49,211 bases of DNA from Chara braunii. Taxonomy: Eukaryota > Streptophyta > Charophyceae > Charales > Characeae. The translations under genes and the position numbers were made by a program. Shown here piece by piece: positions 21,465-32,565 of the stretch. The DNA lies in contig BFEA01000104.1 in NCBI GenBank assembly GCA_003427395.1, positions 3,243,389 to 3,292,599 of the forward strand, written 5' to 3'. Below the pieces are notes generated by a model. That model was not told where the DNA came from and searched no databases. It worked only from the letters and a program-made list of their open reading frames with translations. Positions within the stretch are counted from its first letter, which is position 1; the number at the start of each line of letters is the position of its first letter.

Positions 21465-22631
21465 TATCCAAGACCCCATTAAGCGATGTCCCCGTCGCTG
21501 GAGAACTATATGCAAATAAAAGATGTTTTCCGACAAGCAAATCGTCAAATCCGAATCCTGGAATGAAATGTGGTTTTAGGATTGACGTCGTCACCTTACT
21601 TTTTATTATTACTGTCGGGATATTAACCCGGGTCTCCCACATAAAATATAATGACTGGAAGTGGGGATACTTGATCTGTACTACAGTACATGAAATAATT
21701 AAGTATGACAACGCACCTTTTCTTCCCCCACACCCTTAGTCTTTGGTCCAGGTATTCATTGGTTGTTTTCAGGGCTGGTATTCGCGTACGAACTCAACCC
21801 GTCAAACGCGGGTCCTAACCGAGACCTTGGGTGTTCAACTCTTGATATCACAATCCAAAGTTGTCTGTTATCCTGCCCGAAGCCTAATACAGGAGGACAA
21901 CGATCTCCATCATGACCCACCACAGTCTTGCTGATCAGGCCGGAGCTGCGGCCCACCACGTTGTTCCTTATCGGTGGTTACCCGTGTTGGTTACGCAATG
22001 ATGGGATATTCATCCTATCTTTAAAATTTACTAATCTCGAGCCCTTCGACATCCACCTGAATAGATCCTTTCATTGGGGTGACCACCCCTCTAGTTTCTC
22101 TTCTAGGCCATAGTCGAAGGGTCCGCTGCCTGGTTATGCTAGGTCAGCAGCCCACGCTGGGAGTTACGTTCCAACGATGACAATTTTTCACCATAGGCTT
22201 GGTAATTTATGCCCTCAGGTTAACCCTTGAGGTGGATGAACGATGCTTTTTAAATAAACCAAATAAATGAGATTTCTAATAATTGAGCATTCGTCAGGCT
22301 GCCACTCAGGGTTGTGCCTTCCAAGTCTTTGATCATAGCTTGGTGAGACACGCACCTCAGGGTCATTTTGAAACCATTATTTATATATATATAACCATTA
22401 TTTTTAAAATAAACTTTTATTGACTCTTTGCTTGTCAGAATCCACAAAAAAAACACCACTTCATAAAGATTGTCAAAGAATTTCTGCAACAAAATTGATA
22501 AGACTCAAAAGAGTCTATTCATGTCATAGCATGGTCTCAAACAAGAAATGTACAATCAATCCAGCTTTTGAAGTTTCACAACACTCATCAAACTTTCACA
22601 TGAAATACAGATCCGCCCGTTCCTCCACCAT
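21465..22631. other. No recognisable gene
   Basis: AT-richer DNA. An inverted pair, CCCTTCGAC near 22041 and GTCGAAGGG near 22113, encloses about 65 bp. Short minus-strand frames (21373-21711, 22250-22492) have no recognisable motif. Confidence 0.45.
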
Positions 22632-22805
22632 CATCTTTAGGCCTCAGACGAGTCCAATAGTGATAGAGAAAGGGAAGTACTGACTCACCTCAAATAGTGA
22701 TAGAGACCTCAAATGTCCATACATCTTTAGGCCTCAGACGAGTCCAATAGTGATAGAGACCTCAAATGTCCAATAGTGATAGAGAAAGGGAAGTACTGAC
22801 TCACA
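22632..22805. repeat. Interspersed tandem repeat
   Basis: Blocks ATCTTTAGGCCTCAGACGAG, CCAATAGTGATAGAGA and AGGGAAGTACTGACTCAC each occur two to four times in shuffled order within 170 bp. This indicates local duplication. Confidence 0.85.
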
Positions 22806-23847
22806 TCAAACTTGCGACTCATCTCTCTCATCCTTATACTTATCCTCAAATGTCCTTACATCTTCCTATACTATTATTATCTACTCTAAACCCTTACTCT
22901 ATCAAACTCAAGGAATAAACAATTGTCCCCTTTTCAGACTGCAATCTACTTACCCATGTTCTCTCTTACCCAACAAACACCTCAATTTCTCTAGAAGTTC
23001 ATACACCCACTTGTTTCTAAACTAGGAAGGTACTATCCAACGCCAGTATCTGATGAAGTTTTACCCTGTCACCCTTGGATGTCCTGGGGATTGTCTGTCC
23101 AGTGCTGACAACCAACCTCGAGTCGGATGACGCGGATTGAGAGATGACAGGAGGGTCAGGACTGTGAGGTGTTGGCCGGGACCCTGGTTGGCAGGTGAGA
23201 GGAAGGACGGTCAATTGTTTCATTCTTGAGCAGAGAAAAGGTGGTGAATAAGGTCCGAAGCAAGGACGGTTAGGTGGTTCGATACGTGGAGGAGACGCGT
23301 CGTAACTTCCTTCATACTTATACGAATAATAGTCATCTCTTCTAAGGGTCGGCGTACACTTGCGCCAGTTGTTCTGATGCCCGTTCGCCCTTATCCCCTT
23401 TATCCTTCATTCTAGTCCTTCGTCTGCCTCCCTCTAATCTTCTCATTTCCTCGCTCAGATCTATAAGCCTCTCGGCAGCCTTCCCTTACCTTCATATTTT
23501 TCCTCCCCCAGTACAAGTCTGACGACCTTTGGATGCCATATTAATGTGAAGGCAATCGTTTGACATTAGAGTCTTTAAAGTTATCTGACCCAATATCGTC
23601 AGTCTTAGAGAGATTCTAGATAACCTTAAATTACTATCAATGAAATACTTCTCCGTTCACTCTCTAGGGTGAACCTTGTCACAAGTTCTCACTAACTGTC
23701 ACCTTACTTGTACCACCTATTTGTTCCTAGTACCTATTCTGTTCTATAAATCCCTAAGTGGTTTATATGCAATGACCACTTACGTAATCCCTACTCGGAA
23801 TCCTTGATCAAATTATATCTCGGTAATTAGACTAGAGTTGTCGTTTT
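22806..23847. other. No recognisable gene
   Basis: No motif, repeat or RNA gene recognised. Pyrimidine-rich stretches are frequent on the plus strand. Confidence 0.45.
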
Positions 23848-24057
23848 GCCTAGATCATCGACTTGCCAAACCCGAGTTTGTTAACTGAGGACCTCGGCTA
23901 GGAAGCGAGATCCCCAGCAACGGGTTAACCCGTTGCCGGTGGGCATCTTGCATTAATAATGATAATCATGCTGACAATTAAAGGTTGTCGTCTAGGGAGG
24001 ACTCCAATTTACCAAACCCAGGTCCGTTCACATAGAACCCCGGCAGGCAACCGAAGG
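23848..24057 (-). repeat. Duplicated retroelement leader
   Basis: Two diverged copies of about 130 bp (roughly 23848-23935 and 23985-24075) share TGCCAAACCC/TACCAAACCC, a GACCTCGGC-like block and GATCCCCAGCAACGG/GGTCCCCGGCAACGG. The first contains a 20-bp perfect palindrome centred on GGGTTAACCC (23917-23936). Only the second ends in an intact primer-binding site. Confidence 0.6.
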
Positions 24058-24075
24058 TCCCCGGCAACGGCGCCA
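24058..24075 (-). promoter_or_regulatory. Primer-binding site, tRNA-Asp, minus strand
   Basis: TCCCCGGCAACGGCGCCA is the exact reverse complement of the site at 17959-17976. Two bases later comes TGTC (24078), the inverted end of an LTR. It marks a separate element on the minus strand. Confidence 0.88.
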
Positions 24076-24077
24076 CC

Positions 24078-24490
24078 TGTCTCGCGCGGCGGTCCCACAC
24101 CAAGATGTAAGTAGTTTTGGTGTTGGACCTCACGGTCGTGTTACGCAGGAGTTTCTTTTGTCACCTTTACAAAAACACCACTCCGACCGTGCGCGCGTGC
24201 TATATCTCTTGTGACTCCCTACGACAGGTTAGGGATCCCGCGAGGTACAACATTACCTCCACCTGCGGGAGTTGTCACCATCCCTTAGGTGGGCGTATCC
24301 CTGCTGAGCTACTGACCCACATACGAAGGCTTTTACATGCAATCACAGAGGTAGGCCAGCCGAGGGCGTTTTCTCGATCGCCGTAGCATAGGCATACGCG
24401 TGGTAGAACGCCTTTAGACTGACCCGTATGTCGTGCCCCGAGATGCTAACTCTCCGGACCGACTATCTAATCAGGTCGACCTCTCGGACA
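24078..24490 (-). mobile_element. Inverted LTR fragment (3' part)
   Basis: The reverse complement aligns with the last 320 bp or so of the 8-kb LTR. It shares CCCTCGGCTGG, a TAGCTC block, GGATACGCCCAC, GGTGGAGGTAA and CCTGTCGTAGGG, then diverges before the terminal GACAGG and primer site. Only the LTR end, primer site and leader remain. The fragment is a diverged relative. Confidence 0.68.
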
Positions 24491-25664
24491 GTCTTCAGCG
24501 CTTAGCTAGCTTAAGACAATGATTCTATGTTTCCTTTGTTGACCTTATAAAAATGTCAGAGTCAAGCCCTTAGTAATCTCTCATTCTTCTCAAAAGAAGC
24601 CCCAGACAAATGACTTTTTAGATACCGACCAGCCTACAATCCCATTCATAAGTATATATAGATATATATATGTAAATCAGGGGAGTTGACTGAGCGGTGG
24701 ACCTCACTTTCACGATTGTCGTGTCCCTTTGCCCGAATTTCCAGAAGATCCCAAACTCAGGAGACAGTACAAATGTCCAACACCTGCGCAGATGCAGGAA
24801 AACACATACACACATACAAATGCAGACACAAAATGCGCTACGAGTGTCAACCTTTAACCCACTCACAGCATGCCACTCACGCCCCAAACCCTTGAAAACA
24901 ACATTCCTCCCTAACCCTGACTCCAGTTTACCCCAACCCCACACATTTTGAAGACTCCTGAGTGTGATTTGGACAATTTAGGCATAGATACAGAGGGAAG
25001 ATTTATTTCTTCCCTTCTTAGGTCTTGTCTTAGGTGTGGGTGCCAAGCCATGGGTGGAAGTTGAGTCGGAGTTCTACCGACCTGTTATCCAGATATAACA
25101 GAATTGCTGCTCTTACGAATTCCCCGTAAGTTCTCCGAAGTGTCGAAACCTGTAGACACAATACAGTCCAAAATAAACTTAACATCCCTCTTCCTAACTG
25201 AGATCTAGAAAGTTTCTTCTAGACTTTGTGTCTTTTATCTGACTTCTATCCTTAACTAATTGTTCGGGTTGTTGCCCTTTTGCTTCAGGTAGTAAATAAT
25301 GGTTCACTTCCCTTTTAACTGTCGTAGTAACTCTCCATATTCTCTTCACTATCTCATTCCTATCCCTTTCTGGATTATCTTGTCTGAGTTCCCTTCCTCC
25401 TCCCAACACACATGAACACATCACCAATCCAGCCTGTGGAAGGAATCTCATGGAAGGAATCAGATTTCTCTCTCTGAGGCAAGATTTCACTTATCCTTTC
25501 TTAGTAGAATTTAAGATAGTTCGTTAGGACTGAACAATACAGATTGTGGAGAAAATTAGCGGTGATATGGCAGACCATTCAGGACATCTTCATCTTTTAT
25601 TGGGGCTTTGTTTGACAAAGGCAACTCAGTGGGCCTTGGCCCCTGTGTGCCAAGCACATTTAAC
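24491..25664. other. No recognisable gene
   Basis: Nothing assignable. Positions 24804-25942 recur without visible change at 33146-34284, so every frame here is seen twice. Confidence 0.5.
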
Positions 25665-25690
25665 GGTAGGCTTATCCTATGGCTAGCCAC

Positions 25691-26218
25691 TGATAAGGCA
25701 GGTCTCCTTGAAACCTCGCTACTTCTTATATCGGATTAGTCACTGATAAGATGGGATTCCCTTGCTACTCTTGTCACTAACTAGCCCTCAATAAGGCGGG
25801 TGTCCAAGGATCCTTGCTATTCTTATCACTGACTAAGCGCTAGGATCTTTATTGATAAGGCAGGTGTCCTTGAAACCTCGCTACTCTTATATCAGACTAG
25901 TCACTGATAAGACAGGATTCCCCTGCTACTCTTATCACTGGCTAGCCCTCAGTAAGACGCGTGTCCAAGGATCCTTACTACTCTTACCACTGAATGAATG
26001 TTAGGTTTGATCAATGATAAGGCAGGTGTCCTTGAAACCTCACAACTCTTATATCAGACTAGTCGCTGATAAGACAGGATTCCCGTGCTCTCTTATTAGT
26101 GGCTAGCCCTCAATAAGGCGGGTGCCAAAGGATCCTTACCTCCTCTTACCATTGAAAAGAGTATTAGGTTTAATCAGTGATAACGCAGGTGTCCTTGAAA
26201 CCTCCCAACTCTTATCCT
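25691..26218. repeat. Hairpin array C: 160-bp higher-order repeat
   Basis: About ten hairpins with stems of the form TGATAAG...CTTATCA are arranged as a repeating trio. Type a has an AGGTGTCC...GAAACCT apex (about 25691, 25852, 26012, 26176). Type b has a CAGGATTCCCCTG apex (25742, 25902, 26064). Type c has a CCAAGGATCCTTG apex (25788, 25949, 26111). The higher-order period is 160-164 bp. The array also appears, truncated, at 34033-34284 inside the duplicated block. Confidence 0.82.
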
Positions 26219-26664
26219 ACCAACTAGCGTGCAACAACTGTATGGACCCCACTTCGTGAAATGTTTGCACTGAGGGCTCTTGTTGATTTGCCGGCCCGCC
26301 TTCACTTAGGGCGGCCGACTTGCTGCAAATTTGGGCCTGACGAAGCTCATTAGAGGCAAGTGGGCAAGTGGTCATATGACGAGTCAAGTGGTGGACTAAA
26401 CTGCAGTGCAAATGCACAGTTTAGCAGTGAGTCCATAGTAAGTCAGCGGTAAGATTCAGTCAGTCTTAGTCCGGTCCAGCAAGTTTCGCACGGGACAGTG
26501 CACCTTGGGCCAGGGACATGGGCGCGCGTATATCGTCGAGAGTGTTCAGAGTGATACTTGTGGGCTATCCAGGGCGGTCCAGCGTGTGTGAACAGTGAGT
26601 TGTTCCGGTGCTGAGTCACCATAGCCAACTGGAAGTGTGCTCATATCCTGATGCCATATCTTCT
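26219..26664. other. No recognisable gene
   Basis: No motif or repeat seen between the hairpin array and the first AAT-repeat unit. Confidence 0.4.
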
Positions 26665-26743
26665 GAGCTTTGAGCGGGTGCATGCTGTTGGCATGCTGCA
26701 CTACTGTTTACATGTACGAAAAGTGAAGTTGAGTCTGAGTTTT

Positions 26744-26787
26744 CTCCAATAATAATATTAATAATGATAATAATAAAAATAATAGTA

Positions 26788-26828
<41 letters not shown>

Positions 26829-26844
26829 TTAACAATAATAATAA
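26744..26844. repeat. AAT microsatellite
   Basis: Mostly perfect AAT/ATA units with a few interruptions. Confidence 0.95.
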
Positions 26845-27186
26845 TCAAGAGGGAAAATGAACTTCAGCGATCAAACAACATCATACATATGAGACCGGAT
26901 AGCCTTGGCCATGAACCAATAGCAGAATTGCATTACGGGATTCACCAATCGAGAACACTCCCAGAGTTTATAGTCGACAATGCTGAAGTTGCCTCATCAT
27001 CATCAACCGAGCCCTAAATGTTGCTTATCTTTATCTAGTGCTCAGCGTCTAGTCTGCAAGGACAGACCCCTTCCTAGCACGTTGTCAAGGTTGTTGGCGA
27101 TTGTCGACAGATCCCCGAAGTATGAGCAGGTCTCGGCCCGTGCCGCCCGCCTGCTGCACCAGGTAGTTTCCCTTGCTCCCCACAAT

Positions 27187-27219
27187 AGCTATAATAACAA
27201 CGATAATAACAACAACAAC

Positions 27220-27253
<34 letters not shown>

Positions 27254-27273
27254 GTAATAATAATAATAATGCG
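27187..27273. repeat. AAC/AAT microsatellite
   Basis: AAC units grade into AAT units. Poly-Asn and poly-Ile frames over it are artefacts. Confidence 0.95.
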
Positions 27274-27937
27274 TGAATCATGAATGTGAATGATGTACAG
27301 AACCCACATCGCAACATCCTACTAAAGCTTAAGTTGTAAGAGCAGATAGCATAGAGGAACTGAGTACCCATCCACTTCGAACAATACAACAGAATCGTGA
27401 GCCCATGCCCAGTCCAATCGGGCAACACCAACAGCATAACCTGCTGCAGCTATCTTCCTTGTATCTGCCTTCGGCTTGTTTGTTGTCCGATTGTTCGTCT
27501 ACCTATCAGTTTACCTGACCAATCTACAGTGCGTGCCCGTGTCTGACCTTGTCACAGCGTGTTTTCTCCTTGTTCGTGTGTGCTGTTGTAACTGTGTCAC
27601 TGCCCATCCGTGTGTCCGTTCAGTCCGTTCGTCGAATCTGTCTGTCGAACTTGTCTGTTTGTTCAGTTTGTCCGTCTGTCGACCTGCCTGTTTGTCCAGT
27701 CGGATCGTCTGTCCAGTCCTTCTTCTACATGTATGTAGGGAGCAACCTTACGGGATACACAGGGCGATCTGGTGTATGTGACCCGAGTGTCATTCAGGTC
27801 CCGAGTCGTCACAGCCATAGAAAGTGAGCCCGTACCCGGGTTTCCGTATCTATGAGCATTGAGCAGATGCATGTCGTCAATTTGCTGCACTACTGTCACA
27901 TGTTTGAAAGGTGCGACTGAGAGCGAGCCTGATCACT

Positions 27938-27952
27938 AATAATAAAAAAAAA

Positions 27953-27987
<35 letters not shown>

Positions 27988-28014
27988 TAATAATAATAAT
28001 GATAATAATAATCA
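27938..28014. repeat. AAT microsatellite
   Basis: Occupies the position in the second tandem unit corresponding to 26744-26844. Confidence 0.95.
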
Positions 28015-28271
28015 ATAACGAATTTCAGCAATTAAACGGCATCATAATACAAGACCAGATTGTCGTGATCTCAAATCAACAGCAATTGCATCACGAGTTT
28101 CTCCAAATAGAGCACAGCGAAAGCTCATAATTGACAGTGCCGAAAATTAGTCCCATCATCATCAACGAAGAACCAGAGCTTGATATCCTATCAGGCGTCC
28201 GGTAAGTATCTCGCTTTCACTCACAACTTCGATCCCTCATACAGACGTCACACAGACCCTTGCTGCTGTGC

Positions 28272-28275
<4 letters not shown>

Positions 28276-28351
<76 letters not shown>

Positions 28352-28361
28352 GTAATAATAT
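28276..28361. repeat. AAT microsatellite
   Basis: Corresponds to 27187-27273 in the preceding unit. Confidence 0.95.
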
Positions 28362-28718
28362 GCAAGGGACTTGAATGTGGACGAAGCACAGAAACTCTAA
28401 CCGCAGAATCATACTGAAGTCCTAATAGTTAGAGCAAGAGCAGATAGCGCAATGGAATCGAGTATCCATCCATTTGAGAATGATACAGAAGAATCGTGAG
28501 TCAATATCCAAGCCCAACAGGGCAACACCAATATCATAACCCAATGTAGCTCTCTCTTCTGAATGGCGTCCGGCGCCCTATCTACTCTACAGCCTATCAC
28601 TACAACTACAGTATGATAGCAACCGAACATCTTGACTACCAGCAAGTGATGATATCAACACCAATGCCGATCTCTCTCTCTGCCTGCTTATAGATGCCAC
28701 GAGGCTATCAAGCAAAAG

Positions 28719-28812
28719 AATAATAATAATAATAATACTACTACTACTACTACTAATAATAATAATAATAATTATTATTATTATTATTATAACAATAATA
28801 ATAATAATAATA
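28719..28812. repeat. AAT/ACT/ATT microsatellite
   Basis: AAT, then ACT, then AAT, then its complement ATT, then AAT again. The AAT and ATT blocks form a long potential hairpin. Confidence 0.94.
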
Positions 28813-29315
28813 TAACAGCGAGATGATGTTCGAAACGGCATCATCACACAGAAAACTAGATAGTCACACCGTGCTCAAAGAACAACATTGTACCAATAAT
28901 TACATCAATAGATGTTCGTAGCCCTGAAACCCATGTCCATGGAGAGCAACTTTCTCCCCTCAATATAAGAGTCCAGTTCCTTCATACTCACACTTTGCGC
29001 TCAGGGTCCATCCTACCCCTACGTAGCTACTACAGACTACGAAAAGACAATGCAACTGTTGACATCAGCGGCAACCCGAAGTACTCTGACGACGTCACTT
29101 GTGCAGACCATCGCCGATGCCAGGCAAGTGCCGCCACATCATCATAATCATCATCATCCTTCACCTATCCCCTCCTTTCTCCTCTCTCTCTCCTTTCTCT
29201 CTCCTCCTCCTCTTTGATCTTTCTCTCCCTCTCTTTCTTTCTCCTTCTCTTCACTTTCTTCTTCTCCATTTCTCCTCTCTCTCTCACACATACACACACA
29301 CACATCCTGCTGCAT

Positions 29316-30410
29316 ACTGTAAAGGTGCTGGCCAGAACAAGAACTGATCTCTCATACGAAGTACAAGACAGTGCAGCGGGAGACTTAGATACCAAAGATC
29401 CGAATAATCAATATTGCAGTGCAAACCCAACATACATCATCCAATGGTGTGAGGGGCCTGGCGCTATATATAGGGAGGAGGCGCGAGGTCAGACATACAC
29501 AGACGAAGAGAAGGGGAACAAACGAGGAAGAGGAAGGGGAGATGGGAAGTAATCAACACCAAGTCTCATTAGAAGTCCCTAATGATCCTTCTTCAAAATG
29601 TCTGAAGTCCAATGTCGAGTCTGGATCCAAATGTCACCAAGCTCTCTCCCTCTTCTCTCACAGTCCGTAGATGTAATGAAGTCAGAAGATGAGAGGGGGA
29701 GAAGGAGATGGTGGACTGAGAAGAAGAAGATGAAGAATACTCTCTTTCCACTTTGGGCCAGGTACTAACCAGGGATTGTTGGTGCCTGCTATAGGTACCT
29801 TGAAGACGAAGCTGGAGCAGCGGCGCTACGGGTAAGTACCTTTGGCCTTTGCCCAATCTCTCTCTCTTCCTCACCTCTCTCTCTGTCTCCCTTCCTCTTT
29901 CTGAACGCAGACATGGAGAGAGAACGTAGGGAGAAACGACAGTGAGTCGGAAGGGAGGAGAGAGGTTATTAGTAGGGAATCAGGCAGAGGTTATGCTAGG
30001 TGTATTACCCAGGATCTGATTCGACCTTTCTGGGACAGACATTGATTGGACACGAGGCGTGGGACTATCCAACTCGGCTATTGCTATCTTGGCTACTCCC
30101 TCGCCTTCCCTTCTTGATCTTGTCCCTCCTCCATCTCTCATCCGCGGTAATTCTTCGTGCACGCGTGCGAGAAAGGGACCTTTCTTCCGTGGTTGAGGTC
30201 CCTCCTCCCTCTCTCTCTTCTCATACACACTCTCACACTTCTTCTCTCTCCTTGGTCGAATCACAAATGTCTCACCCCTCTACTGCATACTGTAAGGTGC
30301 AGGCAAGAGCAAGAACCGATCTCTTCCTACGAAGCGTAGGTGGCGCAGCGGAGTGCGGGAATACCACTGATCTGTCTGATCAGTGTCACAAGGCAGACAA
30401 AACATACATC
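29316..30410. repeat. Second tandem duplication, about 965 bp apart
   Basis: CTGCATACTGTAA-GGTGC followed by AGAGCAAGAAC/AGAACAAGAAC, GATCTCT and ...ACATACATCATC occurs at 29316-29440 and again at 30282-30410. CT/CA-rich sequence precedes both. The intervening DNA holds a possible 79-bp intron. I recognise no protein in either unit. Confidence 0.68.
29832..29910 (+). other. Candidate spliceosomal intron
   Basis: GTAAGT at 29832-29837 and a long pyrimidine-rich tract ending CTGAACGCAG at 29910 make a textbook 79-bp intron. Other strong donors lie at 28202 and 32480 (both GTAAGT). No coding exon is recognisable, so at most this suggests a non-coding or decayed transcript on the plus strand. 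Confidence 0.35.
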
Positions 30411-30785
30411 ATCATCATTATCATCACCATCATTACAACCTACGTCGATATCCTATCTGAGCTAGCGCCCAGACTACAAATGGAGATACTACCTAGCCTA
30501 TACTACGCAGCTGAAAGATGACATCAACAGCATTTCCGAAGCATGAGCATATATCGGCTGATGCCTTTTTGCTTCGATCACCAGGTATTGTCTCCTTTAT
30601 CTCTCACAACCTCTACCCCACACACAGATGCCACGTGCCTCCATCTCCCCATTCTCTCTCTCTTCCTCCTTCTTCTCCTTTTCTCCCCCGCGCGCCATCT
30701 CCGTCGTGCGTGCCTCGTCTTTTTCTCCTGCGAAGGCCCACTATGATACTAATAGGAGCGATATTACTACTACTACCACTACCAC

Positions 30786-30786
30786 C

Positions 30787-30840
<54 letters not shown>

Positions 30841-30850
30841 GATAATAACA
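30786..30850. repeat. AAT microsatellite
   Basis: About 18 AAT units after a short ACT/ACC block. Confidence 0.95.
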
Positions 30851-30945
30851 TAAAGTGATGACGAATGTATACTAACCATTTCCCCCGTCCGATACATTTA
30901 TGAGGGGAGGTGAGTTCCTCCCAGAGTCTACAGTCGGTGCTCCCC

Positions 30946-30949
<4 letters not shown>

Positions 30950-31006
<57 letters not shown>

Positions 31007-31060
31007 CTTAGTCGAATCGTGAACGTCACACACACACACACATACACACACACACACATT
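30950..31060. repeat. CT then CA microsatellite
   Basis: CT tract (about 30950-30998), a short unique segment with GTCGAATCGTGAACGTC, then CA (31028-31058). Similar CT/CA pairs lie at 31220-31264, 31488-31545 and 32160-32212. Confidence 0.93.
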
Positions 31061-31062
31061 TC

Positions 31063-31437
31063 ATCGATAGGATGAGCAAAGACGGAATGAATCTTCCGCT
31101 GAAACGTGGAGATATACACTGGCACTTTTTGATTTACTCATTCTATCGATCAAAGTAGCGTGCGGCGAGGTGAGAGTTCGAGACTTAGTTGTTGGCTAAG
31201 GTTGAAGACTTATAGTCTCCCTCTCTCTCCTCCTCTCTCACACACACACACACACGCACACACATTTCATCCATAGGATGAACAAGAACGAAATGAATCT
31301 TCTGCTGAAACGTGGAAATATACACTGCACACACACGCACACACATTTCATCGATAGGATGAACAAGAACGAAATGAATCTTCTGCTGAAACGTGGAAAT
31401 ATACACTGACACCTTGTGATTTGCTCATTCTATCGAT
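31063..31437. mobile_element. Short inverted-repeat elements (two full copies, one partial)
   Basis: An 88-bp unit has 18-bp ends, ATCGATAGGATGAGCAAA and TTTACTCATTCTATCGAT, with two mismatches. Full copies are at 31063-31150 and 31350-31437, and a partial copy is at about 31268-31328. The interior is AATGAATCTTC-GCTGAAACGTGG...ATATACACTG. A reversed fragment appears near 31580-31650. The copies insert next to CA repeats. Each full copy is followed by a GC-rich segment with GAGTTCGAGAC or GGGTTCGAGAG. This looks MITE-like. Confidence 0.65.
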
Positions 31438-31486
31438 CCCAGTACCGCGCGGCGAGCCGCGGGTTCGAGAGGTTGGAGACTTATCG

Positions 31487-31520
<34 letters not shown>

Positions 31521-31744
31521 ACACATACACACACACACACATACATATATGCATCTTCCCCCGTTTTAGCGGTAGGTTCTTTCGTGTGGTAGTGTATATT
31601 TCCATGTGGTAGGGGTAAATTCATTAGATTTCGTTCATCCTCACCACGGTAGTACTATGAGGTTGTCGGGGACTTACACGTTTTCCCTCTCTTTCGTTGT
31701 TGTCGCAGTCAGCGCCGTCGTAGTCGCCGTAGGTGAATCGCCCT

Positions 31745-32008
31745 CTCCGGCGCCAAACCGTCGAGACCACCGCAATCCAGACACTTCATCGGCCCACTCA
31801 ATCGGTAGGAGCGACGGGGCGCGTACGAAGGGCCGGGACGTAATCAGCGTGGGCTGATGACTCGCGTTTACTAGGCATTCCTCGTTCAAGATTGATAATT
31901 ACAACAGTCTACCCCCGTTACGATGAACCTTAAGAAGGTTACCCGGGCCTTTCGACCCAGGCAAGCGACTCGTTGGATTCATCGGTGTAGCGNGCGTGCG
32001 GCTCAGGT
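31745..32008 (-). pseudogene. 18S rRNA 3'-domain fragment, antisense, copy 1
   Basis: The plus strand reads as the complement of the eukaryotic nuclear 18S 3' end. Matches include CAATCGGTAGGAGCGACGGG, ACTAGGCATTCCTCGTT, TTACCCGGGCC and GTGTAGCG-GCGTGCGGC. The universally conserved decoding-site segment is altered (GACGGGGCGCGTACGAAGG instead of the usual GACGGGCGGTGTGTAC...). The sequence is therefore a relic. The homology stops at a GTACGTA/poly-C junction at 32008, and an N lies at 31993. It is not part of an rDNA unit: no 5.8S, 28S or 18S body is adjacent. Confidence 0.85.
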
Positions 32009-32565
32009 ACGTACCCCCCCCCCCCTTTTCTTCCTCTCTCACATTCTCCCTGTGTGTGCACTCATCCTCTCTCTCTCTCTCACTCTCTCTCTCTTCGTCC
32101 ATAGCTGCAGAGATGTCAGGTAGCGAGAGGGTGAGGGAGAGATGATGGACTTGGAGGAGGAAGAAGAAACGTTCTCTCTCTAGCTCACACACACACACAC
32201 ATACACACACACGTATACACAAACGTATCAATGTATATTTTCATATCTTAGCATTAGATTCATTCGTTTTTTAGTATTTTATTTATTTATTTATTCATTT
32301 ATTTATTTGATTTATTTTGTTTTATCCTATCGATCTATCTGGGGTAAGCCGTATGATTGAAGGCTTACCTGTTCTTGTTCCCGATCCCACATCGTTGTCG
32401 AACCGTCGTCGTCGTCGGGGTAATCGTTGCCGTCGTCTTCTTCATCAGTGTCGTGGTCGTCGTCTGACCATACGGTCAGGTAAGTGCTTTCTTCTCCCCT
32501 CTTCTTTCTCCTTCCCTCCTACTTCTTCTCTCCTCCTCTTCTTCTTCTTCTTCCTCTTCTCAACC

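Larger units (their letters stand above)
26665..28560. repeat. Tandem duplication, units about 1.1-1.2 kb
   Basis: Landmarks recur in order. TGCTGCACTACTGT occurs near 26693 and 27883. AATTTCAGC/AACTTCAGC occurs near 26858 and 28021. GCAGATAGC occurs near 27342 and 28438. GGGCAACACCAA occurs near 27420 and 28520. Each unit has two AAT microsatellites at matching places. A weaker third start (GATGATGTTCGAAACGGCATCATC) is at about 28821. Unique segments are diverged by far more than the markers suggest, so the duplication is old. Confidence 0.75.

Noticed and set aside
21254-21739. 161-codon frame crossing the 1.17-kb repeat end
   Set aside because: The corresponding frame in the other repeat copy ends differently and crosses the repeat boundary. 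No motif.
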